Origin: Novosphingobium sp. SCN 66-18
GTDB taxonomy: Bacteria; Pseudomonadota; Alphaproteobacteria; Sphingomonadales; Sphingomonadaceae
Reading direction: 5' to 3'
Assembly: GCA_001725355.1 (NCBI GenBank)
Contig: MEGD01000001.1
Location: 62,001-126,000, forward strand
DNA length: 64,000 nucleotides
Of the stretch, positions 1 to 7,930 are shown piece after piece (within the stretch, counting starts at the first letter, position 1; each line of letters starts with the position of its first letter). A program made the translations under genes and the position numbers. The notes below the pieces were generated by a model. That model was given only the letters and a program-made list of their open reading frames with translations. It did not search any database and was not told the DNA's origin.

Positions 1-388
1 GGCTGAGCAGCGAAGCGCCGCTGAGGCCTTCCGCATAGCCCGGCTCGACCGCGCAGAGATAACGCTTGGCATCGACATGCAGGCGGACCGGCTCGGTCAC
101 GTCAGGCCCGAAGAACGGAGAAAGAAACGCAGCCCCCGTCACCTCGTGACGCGCATCAATGCCTTTGTGCTCCGCAGCATTTCCCGCATCGTCAATGAAT
201 TGCCCGATATCGTGCAGCAGCGATGCCGCCACCATCGCGGGCGAGCAGTCCTGCGCCCGCGCAAGATGCCCGCATTGCAGAACGTGTTCGATCTGGGAGA
301 TCGCCTCGCCGTAGTGATGGTCACCGAACTCTTTGATAATCCGGAAAATCCTGTCAATTCTGGTCGTCGTCATTCGGTTTCCCGTCAT
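1..388 (-). CDS. PhnZ-like HD-domain phosphonate oxygenase, 3' end outside window
   Basis: Partial gene on the minus strand running off the left edge; about 129 residues are visible. The reading frame shows the mixed-valent di-iron HD-domain pattern of PhnZ and myo-inositol oxygenase relatives. Numbered from the inner ATG at 373, these are H30 in QIEHVLQC, H54-D55 in SLLHDIG, H76 in GIDARHEVTGAAFL, and H99 in VRLHVDAKRYLC, spaced nearly as the PhnZ ligands. PhnZ-family enzymes oxidatively cleave the C-P bond of 1-hydroxy-2-aminoethylphosphonate-like compounds; the exact substrate here is unknown. The sixth ligand would lie outside the window. Two in-frame ATGs (388 and 373) are possible starts, neither with a strong ribosome site. 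The gene is divergent from a phospholipase C, with a PhnF-like palindrome between them. Confidence 0.85.
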   Translation of the reverse strand, partial: MTGNRMTTTRIDRIFRIIKEFGDHHYGEAISQIEHVLQCGHLARAQDCSPAMVAASLLHDIGQFIDDAGNAAEHKGIDARHEVTGAAFLSPFFGPDVTEPVRLHVDAKRYLCAVEPGYAEGLSGASLLS

Positions 389-466
389 TTCTGCCGCGGC
401 AATGCAAGGCCTGCACATCGCTTTATGCAGCCCGGCACCGCCCCGGGCGTCGTCAATCTGTAGCAG

Positions 467-484
467 TTTTGGACTATACCAAAA
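467..484. promoter_or_regulatory. PhnF-like (GntR/HutC) operator palindrome
   Basis: The 18-bp element TTTTGGACTATACCAAAA has perfect 6-bp arms around a 6-bp centre. Its core, read on the other strand as TGGTATAGTCCA, differs at one base from the inverted repeat I recall for the mycobacterial phosphonate regulator PhnF. It lies between the divergent phosphonate oxygenase (start near 388) and phospholipase C (start 543), 58 bp ahead of the latter. No GntR regulator gene is visible nearby, so the cognate protein is presumably encoded left of the window. Function is inferred. Confidence 0.6.
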
Positions 485-542
485 TTATGACTGGCTGGCG
501 ACATTTCCGCAACGGCCAGCGGCAACGGAGAAAGGCACGGGT

Positions 543-2714
543 ATGAGCAGGGGCGGCGGCAACCGGCGCGATTTCCTCAAGGCGACGGCGCAGGCGGGTG
601 GCGTGGCAGGCGCGCTATGGTCCGGCCTGATCGATCGGGCACTGGCGATCGCGCCAGCGGGCCGGAACGGTTCGATCATGGATGTCGAACACGTGGTCAT
701 CCACATGCAGGAAAACCGCTCGTTCGATCACTATCTCGGCATGTTGAACGGCGTGCGCGGGCTGGGCGATCCGCGCCCCTTGCGCCTGCCCGGCGGGCGC
801 GCCGTATGGGCGCAGCCTTCGGACCAGCATGCCGATGGCCACGTTCTGCCCTATCACGGCGATTCGCGCACGACCCGCTCGTTCACCGTCGACGGCGCGG
901 ACCAGTCGCACCGCGAGAACATGCACATCTTCAACCGCGGCCGCTACGACCGCTGGGGGCACACCGGCGAACTGCACAACCGGATGCTGCACTACACGGC
1001 CGGCGACCTGCCGTTCTACTATGCGCTGGCGGACGCCTTCACCGTCTGCGACGCCTACCACTGCTCCACCATGACGCAGACCTATCCCAACCGGCTGCAC
1101 CTGTTCACCGGATGCAACGGCGGCGGCACGGTTGGCGGCGATCCGGAAATGAGCAACTACGGCGAGGACGAGACCCCCAGCGCCGACATGGCAACCGACC
1201 AGCCGCTGCGCGCCGAGGCCTATCGCTGGACGACCTATGCCGAACGGCTCCAACAAGCCGGCATCGCGTGGAAGGTCTATCAGGAATACGACAACTTCGG
1301 CGACAACCTGCTGTCGGTGTTCCCGCCGTTCCGGCCCTGCGCGCGCGATTCGGATCTGTACCGCCGGGGGCGGGCGTGGGTGAGCGAGCATCTGCAAGGC
1401 CCGGACCGCACCCGTTCGGACGGCGAACAACTCGTCGCCGCGTTCCGGGCCGACGTGGCGGCCGGTCAGCTGCCGGCGGTTTCGTGGATCGTCACCGCGG
1501 CGGACCTTTCCGAACATCCCAAGGCCGAACCGTCCAAGGGCGAACACGTCACCGCAAAGCTGATCGAGGCGCTGATCGATCACCCCGAAGTCTTCGCCAG
1601 GACCGTGTTCATCCTCAACTACGATGAGGCCGGCGGCTTCTTCGATCACATGCCGCCGCCGGTGCCACCGGTAGGCGATTATCGCGGGCACAGCACCGTG
1701 GCGCTCGACGGCGAGATGAAGGACTGGTCGGCCGAAAGCGCCTGGGCCGCCGAACATGGCGCGCGCCACCCCATCGGGCTGGGCATCCGCACGCCGACCA
1801 TGCTGGTCTCGCCATGGAGCCGGGGCGGTTTCGTCTGCTCGGAACTGTTCGACCACACCTCGGTCCTGCGCTTTCTGGAGCGGCGCTTCGGCGTGCACGA
1901 ACCCAACATCAGCGCCTGGCGCCGCGCGGTGTGCGGCGATCTCACCTCGGCGTTCGATTTCACCCGAAGCGATCCTTCGCGCCCGGCGCGCGCCCTGCCC
2001 GATACCGCCGATTTCCGCGACCGCGTGGCCCGCTCGGCGGCGGGCACCGCCAACGCCATTCCCGCGCGGCAGGAGCCCGCCGCGCAGATGCCCGGCCAGC
2101 GCCCGCATCGCCCCCTGCCCTATCGCCTCGCGGTGACGGGCGAAGTCACGCCGGCGCGCCGCTTCCGCCTGACGCTGGCGAACACCGGCACCAAGGGCGC
2201 GGCCTTCACCGTCCACGACAACACCGACCGGCAGGAGCCGTGGCACTACACCATCGGCGCGGGCGACCGCTTCGCCAGCGAGCAGTGGCACGATGCCCCC
2301 CTCCCCGCCGGCGGAACCTCCGATGCCTATGACCTGACGTTGCGCGGCCCCAACGGGCTGTGGCGGCGCTTCGCCGGCCCGCTTGGCGCGCCCGTCGAGG
2401 CGCTGTGCCACGACCGGCCGGAAATGGACGCGGTGGAACTCGTGCTGGTCAATCGCGGGACCGCGCCCGCGACGTTCACGATCGCGCTCGATCCCGCCTA
2501 TCGCGCGCAGACCGTGCAGACCCGCTCGGTATCCGTGGCGCCGGGCAAGCGGGTGAGCGACCTGTGGCGGCTCGGCCCGAGCGACAACTGGTACGACCTG
2601 ACCGTCCGCACCGAAAGCGAACCGGCGTTCCTGCGCCGCTTCGCCGGCAAGGTGGAGAACGGCCGCGCCGGTCGGACCGATCCCGGCATCGGGCCGATGC
2701 GCGTCGAGGTCTGA
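543..2714 (+). CDS. Phosphocholine-specific phospholipase C, Tat-exported
   Basis: A 723-residue phosphoesterase of the non-haemolytic phospholipase C/acid phosphatase AcpA superfamily, which hydrolyses phosphatidylcholine to diacylglycerol and phosphocholine outside the cytoplasm. The N-terminus carries a twin-arginine signal (NRRDFLK, residues 7-13) followed by a hydrophobic stretch. The catalytic phosphoesterase domain covers about residues 45-430, with the metal/nucleophile segment HMQENRSFDHYLG near residue 55 and YDEAGGFFDH near 360. Two C-terminal beta domains typical of this family (DUF756) follow at about 510-715. I chose the ATG at 543 because GGAGAA precedes it and the Tat motif begins at once; the frame stays open upstream, but the added residues look unlike protein. 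The acid phosphatase gene starts 5 bp after its stop, suggesting co-expression for phosphate scavenging from lipids. Confidence 0.93.
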   Translation: MSRGGGNRRDFLKATAQAGGVAGALWSGLIDRALAIAPAGRNGSIMDVEHVVIHMQENRSFDHYLGMLNGVRGLGDPRPLRLPGGRAVWAQPSDQHADGHVLPYHGDSRTTRSFTVDGADQSHRENMHIFNRGRYDRWGHTGELHNRMLHYTAGDLPFYYALADAFTVCDAYHCSTMTQTYPNRLHLFTGCNGGGTVGGDPEMSNYGEDETPSADMATDQPLRAEAYRWTTYAERLQQAGIAWKVYQEYDNFGDNLLSVFPPFRPCARDSDLYRRGRAWVSEHLQGPDRTRSDGEQLVAAFRADVAAGQLPAVSWIVTAADLSEHPKAEPSKGEHVTAKLIEALIDHPEVFARTVFILNYDEAGGFFDHMPPPVPPVGDYRGHSTVALDGEMKDWSAESAWAAEHGARHPIGLGIRTPTMLVSPWSRGGFVCSELFDHTSVLRFLERRFGVHEPNISAWRRAVCGDLTSAFDFTRSDPSRPARALPDTADFRDRVARSAAGTANAIPARQEPAAQMPGQRPHRPLPYRLAVTGEVTPARRFRLTLANTGTKGAAFTVHDNTDRQEPWHYTIGAGDRFASEQWHDAPLPAGGTSDAYDLTLRGPNGLWRRFAGPLGAPVEALCHDRPEMDAVELVLVNRGTAPATFTIALDPAYRAQTVQTRSVSVAPGKRVSDLWRLGPSDNWYDLTVRTESEPAFLRRFAGKVENGRAGRTDPGIGPMRVEV

Positions 2715-2719
2715 CCGGC

Positions 2720-3481
2720 GTGCGGGGCGGGCTGCGGATCGCGGGTCTGTTGCTCTTTCTGGCGACAGTGCCGGGGGCCGCACAGGCGCCCTACTTTGCG
2801 CCGGCGCACGTGCCGGACGGGGTAGCCGTGCTGCCGCTTCCGCCCGCGCCTGGCAGTCCCGAGGACAACGCCGACCGGGCGCTGTTCCAGGCCACCCGCA
2901 CGCTCATGGGCAGCCCGCGCTGGCGGATGGCGACCGACGACGTAACCAACGCGCCGCTCGATCGCTATGCCTGCGCCATGGGGATGCGGCTCGACGCGGC
3001 CCGCGCGCCCGCGCTGGCCGCCCTGCTCGACCGGATCGGCACCGGCGACATGGTGGGTCCGATCAAGGATCACTACCGGAAGGCGCGGCCCTACCTCGGC
3101 ACGGATGCGCCCATTTGCGAGCCGCGCACCGATCATCTGGCGCGCAACGGCGATTATCCTTCCGGCCATGCCGCGAACGGCTGGCTGGAAGCGCTGGTGC
3201 TGGTCCAACTGCTGCCTGATCGCGCTACCGCGCTGCTGACGCGTGGGCGCGCCTATGGCGAAAGCCGCGTGATCTGCGGTGTCCATTCGCGCAGCGCGGT
3301 GCAAGCGGGCTGGCTTGCCGGCAGCGCGATGTTCGCCATGCTGCAGACCTCGCCCGCCTATCACCGCGATCTTGCCGCTGCCGCGCGCGAACTGGCAAGG
3401 CTGCGCACCCATGCCCCCGTCCCGGACCGGGCCGCCTGCGCACGGGAAGCCGAACTGGTCGGGACAGGCCCCGGCCGCTAA
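2720..3481 (+). CDS. Class A acid phosphatase (PAP2/PhoN-like) with altered motif
   Basis: A predicted 253-residue periplasmic phosphatase beginning at GTG, with a signal peptide (RIAGLLLFLATVPGAAQA). The three PAP2 signature blocks are present: K116-x6-R123-P124 (KDHYRKARP), P147-S-G-H150, and S182-R183-x5-H189. The last block normally ends H-x3-D, but here it reads HSRSA, so the conserved aspartate that orients the nucleophilic histidine is alanine 193 (codon GCG). Activity may be reduced or shifted. The gene follows the phospholipase by 5 bp and could release phosphate from the phosphocholine that enzyme produces. The family is clear; the degree of remaining activity is not. Confidence 0.85.
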   Translation: MRGGLRIAGLLLFLATVPGAAQAPYFAPAHVPDGVAVLPLPPAPGSPEDNADRALFQATRTLMGSPRWRMATDDVTNAPLDRYACAMGMRLDAARAPALAALLDRIGTGDMVGPIKDHYRKARPYLGTDAPICEPRTDHLARNGDYPSGHAANGWLEALVLVQLLPDRATALLTRGRAYGESRVICGVHSRSAVQAGWLAGSAMFAMLQTSPAYHRDLAAAARELARLRTHAPVPDRAACAREAELVGTGPGR

Positions 3482-3576
3482 CCGCCGGCGTAGGCGTCGT
3501 CGAGGCTGTGCATACCGCGCCGCGAGGCTTCGCCTCCGCCTTGCGCTTGACTTGCCGCCCCAAGCTTGTCACACCG

Positions 3577-3594
3577 TTTGCATTCGAATGCAAA
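3577..3594. promoter_or_regulatory. Operator palindrome of the catabolic island (site 1)
   Basis: Perfect 18-bp palindrome TTTGCATTCGAATGCAAA, ending 19 bp before the start of the first histidinol-dehydrogenase-like gene. The same 14-bp core recurs ahead of the LacI/second dehydrogenase pair and the cupin/hydrolase pair. Its size and symmetry fit a LacI-family dimer, most likely the regulator at 10496-11542. Its position next to the start codon fits repression. Confidence 0.75.
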
Positions 3595-3613
3595 TCCGAA
3601 AACGGAGAGTTGA

Positions 3614-4945
3614 GTGGCAATCTATCTCAAGCGTGGTGCGACGGCGGAAGCGAAGGCGGATGCGGACCGGCGGGTACGCGATACGGTGGAAGCGGCGCTG
3701 GCTGACATCGAGGCACGGGGCGATGCGGCGGTGCGCGAGATGAGCATCCGTTTCGACGGGTGGGACCGCGAAGACTACCGCCTCTCGCAGGCCGAGATCG
3801 ACGCCGCGGTGGACAGCCTCACCCCGCAGGAGCGCAAGGACATCGAGTTCGCCCAGGCGCAGGTGCGCAACTTCGCGCAGATCCAGCGCGATTCCATGAA
3901 GGACGTGGAAGTCGAGACCATGCCCGGCGTGGTGCTGGGCCACAGGAACGTGCCGATCAACGCCGCCGGCTGCTACGTTCCGGGCGGCAAGTATCCGCTG
4001 CTGGCGTCGGCGCACATGTCGGTGATCACCGCCAAGGTGGCGGGCGTGAAGCGCGTCGTCACCTGCGCGCCGCCCTTCCAGGGCAAGCCCGCGCGCGCCA
4101 TCGTGGCGGCGCAGGCGCTCGCCGGGGCCGACGCGATCTATGCGCTGGGCGGCATCCAGGCGATCGGCGCGATGGCCATCGGCACGCAGACGATCGACCC
4201 GATCGACATTCTGGTCGGCCCCGGCAACGCGTTCGTGGCCGAAGCCAAGCGCCAGCTGTTCGGCCGCGTGGGCATCGACCTGTTCGCCGGCCCCACCGAA
4301 ACGCTGATCATTGCCGACGAGGTCGGCTGCGACCCGGAAATGGCCGCGACCGATATTCTCGGGCAGGTCGAACACGGGCCGGACAGCCCCGGCGTGCTGC
4401 TGACCAACAGCGAGAAGTTCGCGCGCGAAACGATGGCCGAGATCGAGCGCCTGCTGCGGATCCTGCCCACCGCCGACCATGCCCGCAAGGCGTGGGAGAC
4501 CTATGGCGAGGTGATCGTGGCCGAAAGCTACGAGGAAATGGTCCGGATCGCCGACGAGATCGCCAGCGAGCACGTGCAGGTGATGACCGCCGATCCCGAT
4601 TACTTCCTGCAGAACATGACCAACTACGGCGCCCTGTTCCTGGGCGCGCGCACCAACGTCAGCTTCGGCGACAAGGTGATCGGCACCAACCATACGCTGC
4701 CGACGAAGAAGGCGGCGCGCTATACCGGCGGGTTGTGGGTGGGCAAGTTCCTCAAGACCTGCACCTACCAGAAGGTGCTGACCGACGAAGCGAGCGCGCT
4801 GGTGGGCGAATACTGCAGCCGGCTCTGCGCGCTGGAAGGCTTTGCCGGCCACGGCGAACAGGCCAACCTGCGCGTGCGGCGCTATGGCGGGCGCAACGTG
4901 CCCTATGCCGGGCAGGCGGAGCCGAGCGAGCTGACGCGCGCCTGA
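3614..4945 (+). CDS. Histidinol dehydrogenase-like (HpsN-type) alcohol dehydrogenase, paralogue 1
   Basis: A 443-residue member of the HisD superfamily, which performs zinc- and NAD-dependent four-electron oxidation of a primary alcohol to a carboxylate. The ligand and catalytic set is intact: Q251 and H254 (GQVEHGP), E319-H320 (SEHVQV), D353 and H413, with spacing almost as in E. coli HisD. The C-terminal segment GTNHTLPT...[13 protein letters not shown] resembles the sulfopropanediol dehydrogenase (HpsN) clade more than biosynthetic HisD, and no other his gene is near. It is the first gene of an operon with an SDR, an aldolase and an amidase; its stop overlaps the next start by one base (TGATG). 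A palindromic operator sits just upstream. The true substrate is not evident; a histidine biosynthesis role is unlikely. Confidence 0.85.
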   Translation: MAIYLKRGATAEAKADADRRVRDTVEAALADIEARGDAAVREMSIRFDGWDREDYRLSQAEIDAAVDSLTPQERKDIEFAQAQVRNFAQIQRDSMKDVEVETMPGVVLGHRNVPINAAGCYVPGGKYPLLASAHMSVITAKVAGVKRVVTCAPPFQGKPARAIVAAQALAGADAIYALGGIQAIGAMAIGTQTIDPIDILVGPGNAFVAEAKRQLFGRVGIDLFAGPTETLIIADEVGCDPEMAATDILGQVEHGPDSPGVLLTNSEKFARETMAEIERLLRILPTADHARKAWETYGEVIVAESYEEMVRIADEIASEHVQVMTADPDYFLQNMTNYGALFLGARTNVSFGDKVIGTNHTLPTKKAARYTGGLWVGKFLKTCTYQKVLTDEASALVGEYCSRLCALEGFAGHGEQANLRVRRYGGRNVPYAGQAEPSELTRA

Positions 4946-5706
4946 TGCTGCCGGTCACGCCGTCTTTCCGCCTCGACGGGCGCCGCGCGCTGGTGACCGG
5001 CGCGGGCAGGGGGATCGGGCTGGCGATGGCCGCGGCCCTGGCCGAAGCGGGCGCGGCGGTCACGCTCGCCGCGCGGACGCAAGGCGAGATCGAGGAGGCG
5101 GCCGCCGCCATCGGGCAAGCCGGCGGCGTGGCCGAGGCCGCCGTGCTCGACGTGGCGGACTTGGCCGCGGTTGCCGCCTTCTTCGAAGGCCGGCCCGCGT
5201 TCCACGTGCTCGTCAACAACGCGGGCACCAACCGGCCGATGCCGATGTGGCAGGTGGGCGAGGCCGATTACGACGCGGTGCTGGACCTCAATGTGAAGGC
5301 GGCGTTCTTCGTGGCGCAGCATTGCGTAAAGGCCATGCTGCGTGATGGCGTGAAGGGCAGCCTGATCCACATCGGCAGCCAGATGGGCCATGTCGGCGGG
5401 CCGAACCGCAGCCTCTACTGCGCCAGCAAGTGGGCGCTGGAAGGCATGAACAAGGCCTTCGCGCTCGACCTTGCGCCGCACGGCGTCCGCAGCAACACGA
5501 TCGCGCCTACCTTTATCGAGACGCCGATGACCAAACCGTTCTTCGAAGACGAGGCTTTCCGGGCCAGCGTGCTCCACAAGATCAAGCTGGGCCGGCTCGG
5601 CACCGTGGAAGACCTGATGGGCGCGGCGCTGTTCCTCGCCGGCGATGCCAGCGGAATGATGACAGGCACCAGCATGGTCATCGATGGCGGATGGACAGCG
5701 GAATGA
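4945..5706 (+). CDS. SDR-family oxidoreductase
   Basis: A 253-residue classical short-chain dehydrogenase, presumably oxidising a secondary alcohol with NAD(P). The Rossmann glycine motif TGAGRGIG lies near residue 18, NNAG near 90, a catalytic serine in HIGSQMG, and the YxxxK pair in YCASKWALEG; it ends in the usual IDGGW segment. Start and stop codons overlap both neighbours (TGATG before, ATGA after), so translation is coupled within the dehydrogenase-SDR-aldolase-amidase operon. A likely role is oxidation of the hydroxy acid made by the preceding dehydrogenase to a keto acid that the aldolase can cut. That order is inference. Confidence 0.88.
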   Translation: MLPVTPSFRLDGRRALVTGAGRGIGLAMAAALAEAGAAVTLAARTQGEIEEAAAAIGQAGGVAEAAVLDVADLAAVAAFFEGRPAFHVLVNNAGTNRPMPMWQVGEADYDAVLDLNVKAAFFVAQHCVKAMLRDGVKGSLIHIGSQMGHVGGPNRSLYCASKWALEGMNKAFALDLAPHGVRSNTIAPTFIETPMTKPFFEDEAFRASVLHKIKLGRLGTVEDLMGAALFLAGDASGMMTGTSMVIDGGWTAE

Positions 5707-6452
5707 CATTCAAGGCACGCTTGAACGCCGGCGATTTGCTGGTCGGCACGTTCATCAAGACTCCATCGCCCATCGTGGTGGAAGTCCTGGCGCTGACAGC
5801 GCTGGACTGCCTGTGCCTCGATGCCGAGCACGCACCGTTCGACCGGCGCGATATCGACCTGTGCGTCGCGCTGGCCCGGGCGGCGAACAAGCCGGTTCTG
5901 GTCAGGGTGCCGGTGACCTCGCCCGAACAGATCCTTGGCGCGCTGGACTGCGGGGCCATCGGCGTGGTCGCGCCGCACGTCCGTTCGCTGGCGGAGGCGG
6001 AAGCGCTCGTGCGGTACGCGCACTATGGCGCGGGTGGGCGGGGTTATGCCGGATCGTCGCGCGCGGCGGGCTATACCACGCGGACGATGGCCGATCACTT
6101 GGCCACCAGCTCGGCCAATACCACCGTGATTGCCCAGATCGAAGACCCCGAAGCGGTGGACGCCATCGACGAGATCGCCGCCGTGCCGGGCATCGACGCG
6201 CTGTTCGTGGGGCGCGCCGATCTGACCGTGGCCTATGGCGCGTCCAGCCAGGACGATCCGCAGGTGATTGCCGCGGTCGAAAAAATCTGCGCCGCCGGGC
6301 TCCGCCATAGCCGGCCCGTGGGCATGTTCGTGGCGCGGGCCGAGGACGTTCCGCTATGGCGGCAGCACGGCGCGACGCTGTTCCTGCTGGAATCGGACCA
6401 CGCTTTCTTGCTCAAGGGGGCGGCCACCCTGCTGGACCGGGCGCGCGCATGA
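5703..6452 (+). CDS. HpcH/HpaI-family class II aldolase
   Basis: A 249-residue pyruvate-type class II aldolase of the HpcH/HpaI/citrate-lyase superfamily, which cleaves 4-hydroxy-2-oxo acids or 2-keto-3-deoxy acids to pyruvate and an aldehyde. The active-site residues are visible: H43 in DAEHAPFD, R68 in LVRVP, and metal ligands E147 (IAQIEDP) and D173 (FVGRADL), close to the HpaI numbering. The gene overlaps the SDR by ATGA upstream and the amidase by ATGA downstream. In this operon it most likely performs the carbon-carbon cleavage step feeding central metabolism. The length is typical of the family. Confidence 0.87.
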   Translation: MTFKARLNAGDLLVGTFIKTPSPIVVEVLALTALDCLCLDAEHAPFDRRDIDLCVALARAANKPVLVRVPVTSPEQILGALDCGAIGVVAPHVRSLAEAEALVRYAHYGAGGRGYAGSSRAAGYTTRTMADHLATSSANTTVIAQIEDPEAVDAIDEIAAVPGIDALFVGRADLTVAYGASSQDDPQVIAAVEKICAAGLRHSRPVGMFVARAEDVPLWRQHGATLFLLESDHAFLLKGAATLLDRARA

Positions 6453-7777
6453 CCGAACCGCCCGCCAGCATAGCTGCCGCCGCGGCCATGCTGGCGCGGG
6501 GGGAAATCACCGCCCGCACATTGCTGGACCAGGCGCTGGAGAGGCTGGGTACGGACCGGGATCGCTTCCACGCGATGCTGGCGCTCAATCCGCGCGCCCG
6601 ACAGGACGCGGCAGCGGCCGACCTCGCCCGGTCGCAGGGCACGGCCGCCGGGCCGCTCCACGGCATTCCCCTGGTGCTCAAGGACAACATCGATCTTGCC
6701 GGCGTGCCCACCACATCGGGCTGCCGCGCGCTTGCCGGCGCCATGCCCCGGCGATCGGCCAGGATCGTCGAACGCCTGCAACGCGCGGGGGCCGTGATTG
6801 TCGGCAAGACCAACTTGTCCGAATTCTCGTTCGAAATCCGCTCGCGCAGTTCGCTTGGCGGCGATGTCCTCAACCCACGGGCGCCGCACGCCAGCGCCGG
6901 GGGATCGAGCGGCGGCACCGCCGTCGCCGTTGTCCGGGGCTATGCGCTGGGCGGCATCGGCACGGACACCGGCGGTTCGATCAGGATACCAGCGGCCTAC
7001 AACGGGCTGGTCGGTTTCCGGCCGGCCCACGGTGCGCTGCCGATGCAGGGGATTGCCCCCCTCGCCCCATCCACCGACACCGTCGGGCCGATCGCCAGGA
7101 CGGTAGAGGACGCCGAACTGCTGCTCGCGGCGATGGGTCACCCCGCGCGAGCCTCCGCGCTGCCGCGCCGGATCGGGGTCATGCGCCAGGTGTTCGGCAC
7201 CAACGCGGCCGTGGATGATGCCTGCGCCACCGCGCTCGACCGCCTGGCCGCAGCGGGCGTCACGCTTGTCGACCTGCCCGCTCTGCCGGCCGATCTGGAC
7301 CCGGGCCATGGCGACCATATCGTCGATGCCGAGTTCGCGACGGCCTTCGATGCCTATCTCGCCTCGAACTTCCTGCCCGGGTCGGCCCCTCCGTCGCTCG
7401 ACGCGATCGTTGCGGGTGGGGCATTTCTGCCCGATCATGCCAAGGCGCTCGCCGCGCGGATCGCGGTGAGGGATCGCGAAACCGCCAGCATCCTCGCTCG
7501 GCACCGGGCTTTGGCGGACCATCTCGGCTCGGTCTGCGCGGCGTTCGCCATCGATGCCCTCGTCTATCCGACCTCGCAGGCCATTCCGGACGATCTGGAA
7601 AACCCCAGGGGCGGCTGGGCGCCCGAACTTGCGGCCCGCAGCGGCTGGCCGGCGCTGACGGTCTGCGCCGGGTTCACCGCGAACGGCATGCCCGTGGGCA
7701 TCGAGTTCCTGGCCCCGGTGGCCAACGAGGGCGCGCTGTTCGCCCTTGCCCGGCTGGTCGAGACGACGGCCGCCTAA
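6449..7777 (+). CDS. Amidase-signature hydrolase
   Basis: A 442-residue amidase-signature enzyme with the Ser-cisSer-Lys triad intact: K78 in LVLKDNIDL, S153 in the GGSSGG loop, and S177 in DTGGSIRIPA. Such enzymes hydrolyse linear or cyclic amides. I see no signal peptide, so it should act in the cytoplasm. As the last gene of the coupled operon starting at 3614, it could release an acid or amine from an imported amide or from a pathway intermediate. There is no sign of GatA function, since no gatB or gatC neighbour is present. Substrate unknown. Confidence 0.87.
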   Translation: MTEPPASIAAAAAMLARGEITARTLLDQALERLGTDRDRFHAMLALNPRARQDAAAADLARSQGTAAGPLHGIPLVLKDNIDLAGVPTTSGCRALAGAMPRRSARIVERLQRAGAVIVGKTNLSEFSFEIRSRSSLGGDVLNPRAPHASAGGSSGGTAVAVVRGYALGGIGTDTGGSIRIPAAYNGLVGFRPAHGALPMQGIAPLAPSTDTVGPIARTVEDAELLLAAMGHPARASALPRRIGVMRQVFGTNAAVDDACATALDRLAAAGVTLVDLPALPADLDPGHGDHIVDAEFATAFDAYLASNFLPGSAPPSLDAIVAGGAFLPDHAKALAARIAVRDRETASILARHRALADHLGSVCAAFAIDALVYPTSQAIPDDLENPRGGWAPELAARSGWPALTVCAGFTANGMPVGIEFLAPVANEGALFALARLVETTAA

Positions 7778-7844
7778 ACCCGGCGATTGCGCCCTTCTCG
7801 CGATTCCGCCCTTCTCCCGATCCCGGGAGCGTTGCCGCACGCAC

Positions 7845-7876
7845 AAAAAAAGGCCGGACCCGATCAGGGCCCGGCC
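7845..7876 (-). terminator. Rho-independent terminator of the TonB receptor gene
   Basis: On the minus strand, a 10-bp GC-rich stem (GGCCGGGCCC pairing with GGGTCCGGCC, one mismatch) with a 5-base loop is followed by seven T residues. It lies 55 bp past the stop of the receptor gene, in the gap between convergent genes, and may also stop read-through from the amidase operon. Confidence 0.85.
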
Positions 7877-7930
7877 AGAGGGAGAATTGGCAAGGACGGG
7901 ACGGGAACGCATTCCCGCCCCGTGCGAAGC

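Noticed and set aside
441-470. Possible Pho box upstream of the phospholipase gene
   Set aside because: Only one CTGT-like half resembles the consensus and the direct-repeat spacing is wrong.
333-542. N-terminal extension of the phospholipase C frame
   Set aside because: The extension overlaps the divergent PhnZ-like gene and the palindromic operator; the Tat signal begins properly at 543.
615-2783. Long open frame on the minus strand across the phospholipase C gene
   Set aside because: The plus frame has Tat signal, catalytic motifs and family domains throughout; the antisense product is a low-complexity Arg/Gly/Ala/His protein typical of high-GC shadow frames.
3614-4945. Annotation as biosynthetic histidinol dehydrogenase
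   Set aside because: No other his genes nearby, two paralogues in a catabolic context with a LacI operator, and C-terminal blocks closer to HpsN-type enzymes.
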